From Alopecurus myosuroides (Eukaryota; Streptophyta; Magnoliopsida; Poales; Poaceae), in the NCBI GenBank assembly GCA_028641055.1, contig CM054063.1, forward strand, positions 42,417,304 through 42,481,303: DNA of 64,000 nucleotides, given 5' to 3'. Both the position numbers and the translations under genes were made by a program. The stretch's first letter is position 1. Each line of letters begins with the position of its first letter. Below, in pieces: positions 32,123-42,798 of the stretch. The notes beneath the pieces were generated by a model, which was not told the origin of the DNA, did not search any database, and saw only the letters and a list, made by a program, of their open reading frames with translations.

Positions 32123-33365
32123 TGAAAGTGCATTTCGTTTTCACGGTGTTTTGTGTGTTAGTTAACAATACTAAGTACATTATTTATCGAGGTGTTTCGT
32201 GTATAGGTGCTATACTTAACATCGACATCGATCACCGAAAAGATCTGTGAAGATGGGGCTAAGTGATTTGGGATAGTGAGCAACCGGAGTATTCTAATCG
32301 GATTATTCTGGGAAATCGGATATACCGGTTAGGATAGTTTGTGTCCAGTTTGGGACAGAGATGAGCCAGAATATTGGTACTGTATTATTCATATCGTACC
32401 GGGTATTCCTGTTGTGGATTTTTTGCTAAAAAATCGGCTTAGGACTGGAGATGAAATTCACTGAAGCTAACCGGATTATTTGCACCGGATTATTCTGGGG
32501 CAGCCGGAATATCCGTTTCATTTGCATACGCAAGACAAAAGCCGACCGGATTATTCATACCGGATTATTCAGAGGCAACCGGATAATCCAGTTTTAGTCA
32601 ACGAACTCGAGCATATCTGAGGAAATATTCCAACCGGATATTCCGGTCCAAACTTGGACCGGATATTCCGGTACCTGTTTTCCAGCCAAGCGGCTAGATT
32701 TGAGGAGGGGGTATAAATACCCCTCCTCTTCCTCCTTGAGCTCTATTTTTGCCCCTTAGCATTCAATAGCATTTAAGAGCTCACAAAATCTGCAATAACT
32801 CCCAATCCCTGCAACCAAACTCGAAGATCTTTGGACGATTGAAAGAGAAGGCCCCGATCTACATCTTCACCGAGCCGTTCTTCATTTCCCCCTCTCTAGC
32901 TTGAGGGATCTAGCCTAGCTTTTCCTCTTGTGGAAAAGCTAGGCATCTTGCTACTCTTGGTGATTCAAGATTGTTGGGAGCCCCCAATTTGGTTGTGGGT
33001 GTGTGCCCAAGTTGTTTGTAAAGGATTCGATTCCCGCCTCAAAGAAGATCAATAGTGGAAGGTGGACTAGGCCTTTGTGGCGTTGAGTAGGCCTTCGTGG
33101 CAAGCTCACACCCCCGCAATGACACATAATCCCTTAACAAGGAGGAACTTGGGATTACATCGTGTCTCCGCGTGCTTAATATCTGTTACCTCGTTCCCTA
33201 CTGCCTCTACTTGTACTCGCATTGTGATTGTTGTTATACTTTTCATATAGGTAATTCACTTTAGTGGCATTATCTAGAGAATTTATCTTTGTGTCAAGCC
33301 TAAACTCTAAGAAATTGGTCGTAACACCTATTCACCCCCCTCTAGGTGCCCATACTTTACTTTCA
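32123..33365 (+). repeat. LTR of the Sirevirus-like element (1243 bp)
   Basis: Ends are TGAAAGT and ACTTTCA, perfect 7-bp inverted repeats. A cluster of ACCGGATTATTC / ACCGGATATTCCGGT words lies at about 32295-32670. A TATA box in GGGGTATAAATACCCC (32708-32723) follows. The end CACCCCCCTCTAGGTG is typical of this lineage. No primer site follows at 33366, consistent with a 3' LTR. Confidence 0.85.
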
Positions 33366-34930
33366 ATATATCCGTGAAAGAGAAAATGGCGGTAATGTTG
33401 ACGTTAGTGATTACCTATTGGTTCATAGTTGTTCCTCAATTTTCATTGAGTATTCTTTCAATGATTGTGTTGTAGGTATGTGAATTATACGGGGAGGATT
33501 TTGGAACGTTTCCTCTCTCTATATCATGTCAAAAAGACTACATCAAAAATACTCAAGGTAGCTCTTGTTGCCATTTTTGATAATTACAAGTTTTCCATTC
33601 ATAGGATACAAGGGCAGATGGGGCTTCTAATATGAGAGGCAAATTTAATGGTTTGGAAAGAAAGATTGTTGATGATAAACCATATGCATTCTATGTTCAT
33701 TGTTTTGCATACCGTTTGCAATTGGTGGTGGTATCCCTTGATAGTTGTTGCTCTATTGTTCATGGTTTATTTGAATATGTCTCCTTAATTGTGAACACTA
33801 GAAGTGCATCTTGCAAGAGGAGGATGCATTGATAGAAGCACATCATCAAGATATTTTACATAAGCTTGAGAACAGTGAGACTAATAGTGGAAGAGGTTTG
33901 AATCAAGAAAAAAAAATTAACTAGAGCCCGAGATATAAGATGGGGTTCACATCACACAACTTTATTTCCTTTGAGTCAAATGTGGGCGGTAGTGTTGTTT
34001 GTGCTTCATGAGATCAATGATGAAGGTCGTGCACCATCTCAAGCCACAGGCTTGATCGAAATAATGGAGAGCATCAAATTTGTTTTCGTGTTGCATCTTA
34101 TTATAAAATTGTTTGCCCTCACAAATGAGCTTTCGTGCATATTGCGGAGGAAATATATAAATATTATTAACGCCATTGAACTAGTCTATGATGTGAAAGC
34201 TCGGTTGGCCTTATTCAGAGAAAGTGGTTGAGAGATCTTGCTTGATGAAGTCCACCACTTTTGTGCCTCCAAGGGTGTTCCTGTTCCCAATATGAATGAT
34301 GCAATGCCAATCTGAGGGCGTTCGAGGTTTGATGGGCTAACATACACTCTTCTTCATTTTTATCGAGTTGAGATCTTCTAGGTTGGCATTTATAAGATAT
34401 GCATAGAGATGAATCATCGATTTACTGAACCATCTTCAAGGATAATAATGGCATTCTCATGTCTTGATCCAAACAGTTCATTTTCTAAGTTTGATTTTCA
34501 CAAACTTCTTGGCCTAGCTTAAACTTATTGTGGGGATTTATATATTGGTGACCGTGTAATCATACGAGACCAACTTCATACTTATATTGTTCATGTGCGA
34601 AGGCATCGGTCATTTTCTTCTTGCAAATATATTGAGAGTTTAGAAACAAAAATGGCTGAAACTGAAAAACTTTTGTTTTCCCATTGGTTTACAAACTAAT
34701 TGAGTTGGCTTTGATATTACCGGTTTCAATAGCATCGGTTGAAAGAGATTCTCCGCAATGAAGATTATCAAATCTAAATTGGAAGCAAGATGAACAATGA
34801 TTGGTTCAATCACATCATGATATGCAACACTAAGCGAGAGGTTTTTTAAAGAACTTGATGATGATGCTATTATCAAACAGTTTCAAGCCATGAAGTTTCA
34901 GAAAGGGCAGTTGCCCAGAGCTAATTATCA
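33366..34930 (+). pseudogene. hAT-superfamily transposase, ZMYM/TTF-type, degenerate
   Basis: Broken plus-strand frames follow the order of plant 'zinc finger MYM-type protein 1-like' hAT transposases: VKEKMAVMLTLV, then RILERFLSLYHVKKTTS, YKFSIHRIQGQ, ASNMRGKFNGLE, YAFYVHCFAYRLQLV (33632-33830), GLNQE, RWGSH (about 33940), ESIKFVFVLHLI, ELSCILRRKYINIINAIELV (to 34228), and the C-terminal dimerisation-type stretch ending LDDDAIIKQFQAMK (to about 34890). There are several stops and frameshifts. The N-terminal TTF zinc finger and the first catalytic part are missing, because the region begins where the Copia LTR ends. Non-functional. Confidence 0.75.
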
Positions 34931-35260
34931 CATTATTGGTATGTCTTCGACGTCTCCAATGTCTACATTAATGCAAAATCAACATATTTATTAATACACT
35001 TGATTCTTGCAGATTCTGTTGAGGTTTGCTCCTGGGCATTGGAAGTGGAATTGGAATTTTGTTATGTATGCTTCAAAATTAGTACTGGAGATGGTATCTG
35101 TAGCTAGTACTAGTTGCATCTAGCTTTTGTACATTTATTATTTATAAAAGACAACTTTATATAATATATCAGTTTCGTAGCGCTTGAACTGTTCATTTTT
35201 TTAAGATTTAGTTCTTTATAGACCAAATGAAACATTTTTCTGGTTGTGTACGCCGAACTC
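34931..35260. other. 3' flank of the hAT pseudogene
   Basis: AT-rich 330 bp with no ORF and no terminal repeat that I can pair. Probably the 3' UTR or terminal part of the hAT element. Confidence 0.35.
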
Positions 35261-35870
35261 GACAAATCGCTAGCTCCGCGACTGGATGCATGCTGGTAGC
35301 GGTCTCTATATGTTTGACGTAATTCCTACATGAATATTGGAATTAACTTGTCTGTCATAATAACATTGTTACGCGTAGATGATTTGTCAATTGCTTAGAT
35401 GTAATTTCTTCACCCAACACATTTTATTTTGTTTAGAGAGTTGCCTCTAGTGAAACTATGAACCCGGGTCCATCTTTACTATTATTACTATTTTTTTTCT
35501 TGCTTTTGTTATTTGTTACATTGCTGCAATTATTATTTCACACTACACAAATAACCTCTATCACTCCATATTACACCAGTTTGACTATCTTTTCGCCAAG
35601 CAAGTGAATCTATTACATCACCCACTGTATTAGGTTTGTTGAGGACACAATACAATCATCCAATCACCACCCCATCCACTATTTTCTTACAAATTTTGTT
35701 ATTAAATATATTTTATTCAGTGCTTCTCTAGGTGCGAATGAATATACAACTCAAATTCTCAGGCTTATAGGTATTATTTTGCTCTCCTTGTGTCGAATAA
35801 ATAAATTTGATTACATTTACCCTCGAAAGTTATTGCAATCCCCTACCAATGTGGGTTATTTGTTACCTAT
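35261..35870 (+). mobile_element. W-family gypsy leader remnant
   Basis: Parallel to 28895-29200 (GATGCATGCTGGTAG, GATGATTTGTCAATTGC, GTAATTTCTTCACCCA, CTAGTGAAACTATGAACCCGGG). It goes on to TTGTGTCGAATAAATAAATT and CCCTCGAAAGTTATTGC-AATCCCCTA-like text that I recall from Triticeae gypsy leaders. No gag frame remains. Confidence 0.5.
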
Positions 35871-38868
35871 AGTTTCGATCATTTGGATCATTTCCTCCGA
35901 CGATGAAGGAGGACTCTATGAAAATACTCTCTTAGGCAGTTAAGTTTTAGATGAGAGCCGAGGATCTGATACCAATTCAAAGTACAATATGGTCAACTAG
36001 AGACGGGTGTGAATAGATGACTAAATTTTTTATTTTTAATTTTGGGCTAAACAAGTAAAACACAGAGTTGTCTAGATTTGCAACTAGGTGAACAACCTAT
36101 GTGATACAACAAGAAGTACACAACTAAACAAATATCTAAAGCACACGATAAACAACAATAATGTAAACAAGGATACAAGGATATATTTCCCGTAGTTTCT
36201 TACCAAGGGAAGTACGTATAGGTTGGAGGGGTGAGGAGCCACCTAGGCGCTCCAATAGCACGGAGGTGCGAACCCTATTCTCCTTGAGCTTCTCCGGTGA
36301 GAGAGATACTCATTTCCACTATGAGGTCCCGTTGAATGCGGTGAGCAAACACTTTTACAAGGTTGAGGCTATCTCCACAACTTAATTAGAGGCTCCCAAC
36401 AATTCTGAAGCTTCTTGAGACAAGGTGGAATCTCCAAGCACTAGAGATTCTCTAGGGTTGCAAAGCACCCAAGATATTACAATATCCTGAAGGGAAAGGG
36501 TAATCAAATTTTTTTCTCAGTGAAGCTGTTGATCTAGGTCTTCTCCACCATATCCTTTGAAGGGAATCAACTTTGGATGGTTGAGAAGATAGATCTAAGC
36601 ATTGATGGCTTCGTATTAATGGATGTGACAGAGTCTTTGAAGAGCAACTTTTTAGGGGGGAAGATGACTCCAACCGTTATGTGCAGGTTTTTTGCGCAAT
36701 AGTACTACTTCCACGCTTAGCGGTACTACCATTGACTGGTGACGTGGCAGTACCGCATGCACTAGTTGTTGTGTGTGGTAGTACAAGTGCCACATGTGCA
36801 TGGATACCTCTAGATCTAAGGATCTATGCTACCGGCAACCTTGCCAGTAATAACGTTCGTCAACATCTTGATTTTAATTCGAGATGGCTGGTGGTAGTAC
36901 TATATCGGTACCGTTGGAGAACTCTAGGACACTGATGCGCATGTAACACACGTTCGTTGGGAGACCCCAAGAGGAAGGTTTGATCAGCACAGCAGCAAGT
37001 TTCCCTCGGAAAGAAACCAAGGTTGAATCGACCAGTAGGAGGAAGGAGTCACTTCAGAAGGTTCATGCAGTTGAGATGGTAGGGCGCAATACCGGTTTAG
37101 CAGCAACATGGAACCTACGCAAAACAATCAAATCACTTTGCCCCAACGAATAAGTGAGGTTGTCAATCTCACCGGTTTTGCTGAACACAAAGAAGTTAAG
37201 CTTATGGTGTGGAAAACAGTATGAGAACAATATGAAAACATTAGCATCAGTTTGAAAATAGTAATTGCAGTGGTTGTATTATCAGTATGAGAAATAGGAC
37301 CAGGGTCCACAGTTCACTAGTGATGTCTCGCCATAGAAGATAAATAACATGTGTGATGAACAAATTATAACTCGGCAACTGATAGAAATGAAGGCTGCAC
37401 CGTAGTGCATATGCATGACATGATGATTACTATGTGATTCATGTGGGCATTACAACAATATACATAAACCGTTATCCAAATACGTCTATGACTAATAATC
37501 CAAACTCTGAATATCATCCGAACAAACGTTGGGTATTAAGTTGAAAGCAACAGATTATCGCAGTAAGCAAAATGTGTAATGTAAATAATATAAACGAAGT
37601 AAACACCATTGTTTTCTCCCTAATGGCAACAACACATCCTCCATCCGTCACGTTTCTGTCACTCGAGCACAGATGCAAAGGAGGCATGAACCCACTATCG
37701 AGCATAACTACTCCCTCTTGGAGTTACTAGCATCTACTTGGCTAGAGCATCTACTAGTAAGGGAGAGCATGCAAGATCATAAATAACATATGCATAAAGA
37801 TAACATGGCAGATTGATAATCAAGACACATAACATTCAACATTCATCGAATCACATCAAACACAACATGTAGCATTACAAATAGATTATCTCTATCATGT
37901 AGGGTAGCTCACGAGATCTAAACATGAGGCATAAAGTGGAGAGGTAAACCATCTAGCTACTTCTATGGATCCATAGTCTAGGGATGAACTACTCACGCAC
38001 CACTCCGGAGGCGGGCATGGTGGTGTAGACCCCTCCGATGATGAAATTCCCTCCCCGGCAGGGTGCCGAGGAGAGCTCCAGAACCCTCCAGATCTCGGGT
38101 TGATGATCACGGCGGCCTCGGGTGTTTCTCGGGAAGAAGTGGTATAATTTTAGGGTTGACGTATCGGGGGGAAGAAATAGGAAAAGGGCGATGGCGGTGG
38201 ACGCCCGAGGGGCCAACACCACCCCACGCGCGGCCGGGAGGGTGTCGACCTATGGTGTGGCCCCCCTCCGGGACTCTTTGGGACTCCATGGAACCTTCGA
38301 TAATTCTAAGACTTCCGGGCTTCAAATTTTCCAATTCTGAGAATATTTCAAGAACACTTTTTTGAAACTAAAAACAGCAGAAAACAGGGAACTGGCTCTA
38401 TGGCATCTTGTCAATAGGTTAGTCCGGAAAATCGATAAAAATGACATAAAGTGTATAGAAAACATGTAGCAAATGGCATGAAAACAACATGGAACATCAG
38501 AAATTATGGATACGTTTATGATGTATCATACACAAGAGAGAAAACGCATGCTAGTGGTACCTCGATCGGTACATCCGGCAGAACGATACTACTGTTGGTG
38601 CTACCAATATTACCGATGTGCACGTGTTGCTCCTCCGAGAAAACACGTGCTGCTGGCGTTAGTACTACGTTGGTACTGTCAAGACATCAGAGAGGAAATC
38701 CCTGTTGGTAGTACCTCCAGGTACTACTAGCGGTACTACCACATCGTGAAAGTAGCGGTACTCGTCGTGCGTCATTATCGAATATATCTGGAATATTATA
38801 CGTACAGTAAGATTCTTAATTGCATTGGCATTAACTCCAAAACACTTAGGGAGCTAGATGCACTTTAA
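35871..38868 (-). mobile_element. Antisense Sirevirus-like Copia LTR with primer site, interrupted by a solo LTR
   Basis: On the minus strand the LTR starts near 38868 (AAAGTGCATCTAGCTCCC) and ends at 35977 (GTACTTTGA). AT and then TGGTATCAGATC (35975-35964) follow, matching the initiator-Met tRNA primer site TGGTATCAGAGC of Copia elements. Removing the solo LTR and its duplication leaves about 1291 bp, close to the 1243 bp of the other Sirevirus LTR. It carries clusters of GGTACTACC / GGTAGTACC words on both sides of the insertion (36700-36900 and 38550-38770). Only about 100 bp of internal sequence survive, to about 35871. Confidence 0.75.
36933..38528 (+). mobile_element. Solo LTR of the W gypsy family (1596 bp)
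   Basis: Starts TGATGCGCATGTAACACAC and ends TTATGATGTATCA. Flanking pentamers are GACAC (36928-36932) and TACAC (38529-38533), one mismatch. It splits the antisense Copia LTR cleanly, since the GGTACTACC-rich sequence resumes directly after it. No internal domain or second LTR is present, so it is a product of LTR-LTR recombination. The start resembles LTRs common in Triticeae (CGTTCGTTGGGAGACCCC, AGGAAGGTTTGAT). Confidence 0.8.
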
Positions 38869-39336
38869 GAATGGAAACAAGGAGAGAGTTCAACATAGAC
38901 TCTGATAGATTGGCGATTTGGTCTAAAAAGGGGGCAAGTTAAGAGAAATAGAAATTGGGATGGCAGTGGACAAGGTTTGAGCAAGGGATAGTGGGTGACC
39001 AGAGATATTGCAAAGGGTTGTTAGCCCGTGGTTTCGAATATGTCAAGTTAAATGGTTGGTTAGTGGGATAACTTAAATTTTGAGGTAGTATAGTTTATAC
39101 ATGTTGTTGAAAGGTTATTTTCTTTTATTGCATTTATTTACAACATGGTGCATTTTGAATATCTTACATATAGATAAATTATTTGACTTTTCATTATTAA
39201 AGTTGTTGCATCTCTTCGAAGGATATGGAAATCACCTCCCATGTCATAGAGATGGCTCTATTTGTGTGGTAAGTTTCTATAAGTTCACTGCATGTATGCA
39301 TGCTTGACTATATTTTGTTTCATTAGTATTTTATGG
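38869..39336. other. Unassigned AT-rich stretch
   Basis: No significant ORF, no known repeat borders. A CATGTATGCATGC palindrome is at about 39290. Otherwise I see nothing to annotate. Confidence 0.3.
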
Positions 39337-40088
39337 GGTTTTTTAACAGGGTGCCCTCAGCTGGCACCACGACCTCAGTTTTACCCCTAGCGCCGAATGA
39401 CCTCAGTTTTGCCCCTAGTCTGTCCGCAAGGACTCGTTTCTCTGCTCCCACCGTAACTTTCTGCCCCCGTTAGGATGCTGACTTGTGGGACCCATCATAG
39501 AACCGTTGGCGCGGCATGTGGGCCCCAGCTGTTGAGCTTTGATGCGGCTTGTGTGCCCCAACTTTTGACGGCTGGCGCTGCATGTGGGCCCCAGCTGTTG
39601 ACGAGGCCCAATGTCAACATGCAGACTACACATTATCCATTTATATTTATTAATCCCTACATGCAGACTACACATTATCCATTTATTAAACCATCAAATT
39701 ATTCGTATTAATAATATAAAATATATACTATGATCAACTGAAATTTGTATATTATCTTAGAAAACATAATGCATCAAATCTCTTATATATAAATTTTGTT
39801 TACAATGTACATATTTTAAAGCGATAATTAGAAATATTTAAAAAAAACGATAATTAGAAAGGATAAAACTTCTAAACAGTGGGTACATATTTGGACAAAT
39901 ATAAGAACATAACTTTATATATAATTAAACATACTTAGAATTCGATAACTGGCCCCACTTTACATATAATCAGTGGGGCCCGAGGGACATTACATCTAAT
40001 AAAAAAAAACTAACTGCTCCCGCTTTGCATGCGGGAGCCCTAACTGCTCCCGCTCTGCATGTGGGAGCCCTTGCCGCCCTCCGGCGCC
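39337..40088. other. Possible DNA-transposon terminal region and short direct repeats
   Basis: GGGGTTTTTTAACAGGGTGCC at 39337 resembles a Mutator-like terminus, but I found no matching inverted end. Inside are duplicated GCATGTGGGCCCCAGCTGTTGA (39512 and 39581) and the 27-bp CATGCAGACTACACATTATC unit (39618 and 39660). Two CTGCTCCCGCT..GCATG(C/T)GGGAGCCC hairpin units lie at 40013-40070. Confidence 0.35.
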
Positions 40089-40487
40089 CTACTTCCATTC
40101 CGCCGCCCTGTCCTCCATCTCCTTGTTGACGCGGGCGCGGCGGTTCTCCGCCCGCATCCTCTCCTCTTCTCGCTCACGGACCAGCTTGATGCTGGCCCGC
40201 ATTGCCTTCACGTCCTCCTTCGCCTGCTTCTTCTCCTCGGCCTTCAACTCCTTCTTCTCCAGCCGCTCCAGTTCCTTAAGGCGGCGGATCGTCTTGGGGG
40301 AGAGGTCCTTATGGGCGGTGAGGGCGGGCTTGGGGTTGTGGACGAAGGGCGGAGATGGCGATCCCTCCCGTTTGGGAGATTCGACTTCCTCCGACGTATA
40401 ATCGGCCTCGTACCAAGGCCGATCTTTTGGGCGGTTGTTCTCGTCGGAGACCGACTCAGGGCTAGATGGTAGAGAGTAGGAAGACAT
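40089..40487 (-). CDS. Unidentified 132-aa basic/acidic coiled-coil protein, open
   Basis: Complete frame on the minus strand from ATG 40487 (MSSYSLPSSPESVSD) to TAG 40089-40091, inside a GC-rich island in AT-rich DNA. The N-terminal half is Ser/Pro and acidic (YEADYTSEEVESPKRE), the middle has LSPKTIRRLKELERL, and the last 70 residues are Lys/Glu/Arg-rich and likely a long helix (EKKELKAEEKKQAKEDVK). A TTTAAATA box on the minus strand at 40563-40570 lies about 80 bp upstream. No signal peptide or known domain. It could be a real small gene, a captured fragment or a transposon ORF; the repeat-rich setting favours the last two. Confidence 0.45.
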   Translation of the reverse strand: MSSYSLPSSPESVSDENNRPKDRPWYEADYTSEEVESPKREGSPSPPFVHNPKPALTAHKDLSPKTIRRLKELERLEKKELKAEEKKQAKEDVKAMRASIKLVREREEERMRAENRRARVNKEMEDRAAEWK

Positions 40488-40837
40488 GTTCGGGCTTGAA
40501 GCTAGAGAGAGAAGGGCAAAGGGCTTGAGAGGGATGAGAAGATGGACGACGAGTGAAACGGTCTATTTAAAGGCACGATCAGACATGAATTAATTGGGGT
40601 AGATGAAGCAAACAGTGTGAAAACGTTGGGTGCAGTGTAGAAGAGTCGATGCATGGTCAAAGAGGTGTAGAACAGGCGTAGGCGTAGGCGTAGGAAAGCT
40701 AGTGATACGGAGTACGAGCGCGTGTGCATTAGGCAGTCAAGTGATTCGACGTTGCATGCGTGTATTAAAGAGGTGAAGAGAAGAAAGTTCAAAGTCTCAC
40801 GCCAAATCCCGCCTCGCTGCATATGCATTGTTGCGTA

Positions 40838-40990
40838 TCTTCTGAAAACGAGGCGTGGAGGGTTGCGTCGCTGCAAATGTGACGCGACTCATGTTTCTGA
40901 AACGAGGCGTGCAGGGCTGCTGCAAATGCGACGCGACTCGTGTTTCTGAAACGAGGCGTGCAGGGCTGCTGCAAGTGCGACGCGACATTT
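40838..40990. repeat. Minisatellite, ~49-55-bp unit, three copies
   Basis: TTCTGAAA(A)CGAGGCGTG(C/G)AGGG at about 40838, 40893 and 40942, each followed by GCTGCAA(A/G)TG(T/C)GACGCGAC. A partial fourth unit (CTGAAAAAACGAGGCGTGCA) is at 41020. The units include frequent GACGCGAC/CGAGGCG words, so the tract is CpG-rich. Confidence 0.75.
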
Positions 40991-41040
40991 ACTCTTTTCT
41001 TCTTCTGCCACGTTGTTTACTCTGAAAAAACGAGGCGTGC

Positions 41041-41447
41041 ATGCACCAGGCTGGTGAACGGGGCCCCACTAGACAGTGTCCATTGTTGCATGCAGTTACA
41101 TTGAGACAAAACACCCAGTCCATGCACCGCTTCATTTTCAATCGTTTGATCGTAAGGAACGGTGCAGATCGAGTCCATGCATGCAAACTACAGCGGCAAC
41201 GTCCTGCAGACACTGAGACGAGCGCTTCTCTATGCGGGAACGCGATCCCCTGACTTTAGGTCATTGACAAATGGAGCCCATCACACACCGGACCCACGTG
41301 TCATGGGAGAAAGTCAGAGAACATAAGGTGGGAAAAGTAAGAGGATCTGGTTCCCTCTGTTTTTAGGGCATGTACAATAGTGTAGACGGGTGCTGTCTGC
41401 ACTAATCGGCCATGTAATTTCTAGACATTTTTAGAGATAGTTGGTAC
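41041..41447. other. Unassigned, with a MITE-like end
   Basis: No convincing gene. AGGGCATGTACAATAGTG at 41368 resembles the start of a common grass MITE class (GGGCATGTACAATGGT), but no partner end is seen. Confidence 0.3.
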
Positions 41448-41759
41448 AGTGTGGTGACCCCCTAGCTTGTGCTGGGATCCAGACGCTCCGTAGCCCCCCT
41501 CCCGGTGAAACCCTAGCCCCGCTGGAGAAATACCTGACTTATCGAAAACACGCGGTAACTGCGTCAAAAGGGGGTAGCAATGTGGAAATATTTGCTTGGT
41601 TGTTCTAGAATAACCCATAGGAACACAAAACAAAAAGGTAGATACCACCTCTTTGGAAGATTCACGATGTTTGGTTCGATACAGGAGTTTCACCCTATAA
41701 GCGCTCACGAGAGAGAAGTGGATGCCGGTGAAGCGGTCAGACCCCGGAGAGAAATCTTT
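41448..41759 (+). repeat. Dispersed repeat unit related to 1239-1910
   Basis: GTGACCCCCTAGCTTGTG...GGATCC, CTCCCGGTGAAACCCTAGCCC, CGCTGGAGAAATACC, GGGGTAGCAATGTGGAA, CATAGGAACACAAAAC and GAGAAGTGGATGCCGGTGAAGCGG match the array at 1239-1515 in the same order. It ends at the Tekay-like LTR insertion at 41760. Confidence 0.7.
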
Positions 41760-41956
41760 TGTAACATCCCAAGTATGAAAACTCCCCTTAGAATGATTGA
41801 TTTCTTGTTTATTAAAGTATTGCATCATGTCATCATGTTTATTTATGTGTTTGCACTGTTTACTATTTGTTTTGCATCTGTTCTCAATTGTTTTCACAAT
41901 GAAACTCAAACAATTTCAAATACTTTGTTTTCATACTTGTTCTGTTACAACTTTTG

Positions 41957-42798
41957 TGTCGGGGGGTTACCCCCGAGTAGGGTAAAGGCAAGTGCTAAAG
42001 GCAAGGGTCAGAGTAGAAGTTTGGTCGAGTAGCCGTCTACCCGGTAACTTGCTACCCGGTCGAGTGCTACTCGATCTTACGGAAAGATGACCAGAAGAAG
42101 GAATCAACCAAGTTCTGTCCACTCGAGTAGAAGAGTTGGCCCGAGTAAAATTGGCGGGAACCTACTCGGGCCAGAAAGTCAAAGGAGCCGTTCTGACACA
42201 GGATCCCGCGTATCCTGGGTCCGTATTTGGCACTATTCGAACCACTGTTCATCTGGGGCCGACTGACTGACAGTGACAGTGTGGAAGCAGGCGGTCGCAG
42301 GATAAGGGGCCCTACTCTGTGTTTGGCACAGTGATACCAGTCTGTCCCCTTGGTTTTGCCCAACGACTTTACGTATGCATCCAAGATTAGGAACCAAAGC
42401 TGTCAGCGAGAACTCGGAAGAAGGACGATGTGCACACTATGTCGACACTTGTCCATGTTTGGACGTATCCGGCTGGACACCATGTATATAAGGTGCCCCG
42501 CCGCCTCCTGCGCGAGGGATCGTAGAAGAGAACCCTAAAAACCCTAAGTTCTTGACCTAGTTCATCACGTAGAGAGGAGAGTGGCTACTCGGTAACGAGT
42601 TCATTTGTACTGTGGCTACTCGGAGAGACATCATAATTAATACACAAAGAAAGGCAGGAGTAGGGGTTTTACCTCCTCATGAGGGCCCTGAACCTGGGTA
42701 GATCGTATTGTTTGCAGTAGTTCGTTCATACCTCACGCGGCTACTCGTCCCCACATCTTTAGCCATCCTATGGCATCTGCCGTGACACCACCACGACA
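41957..42798 (+). repeat. 5' LTR of element B (842 bp)
   Basis: TGTCGGGGGGTTACCCCC start (itself a small palindrome), TGTATATAAGGTGCC promoter box at about 42483, AACCTGGGTAGATCG block, CACGACA end. Lacks ~38 bp present in the 3' LTR near 56880. Confidence 0.95.

Larger units (their letters stand above)
30846..33365 (+). mobile_element. 3' end of a Sirevirus-like Ty1/Copia element
   Basis: Consists of a late ORF (30846-31580), a 540-bp spacer with three AGGGGGAGA tracts, and one complete LTR (32123-33365). Repeated polypurine motifs ahead of the 3' LTR, a late extra ORF, and an LTR starting TGAAAGTGCAT and ending near CACCCCCCTCTAGGTG ... ACTTTCA are features of the Sirevirus (Maximus/SIRE) lineage. 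gag, integrase and RT are absent; the left border is the repeat ending at 30845. The right border abuts a hAT pseudogene. Confidence 0.7.

Noticed and set aside
40838..41030. CRISPR-like array
   Set aside because: The units are contiguous and nearly identical along their length, without unique spacers; it is a plant minisatellite.
39337..41450. A complete Mutator-like element carrying the 132-codon ORF
   Set aside because: Only a possible left end (GGGGTTTTTTAACAGGGTGCC) was seen; I could not find an inverted right end or a 9-bp duplication, so I did not call it.
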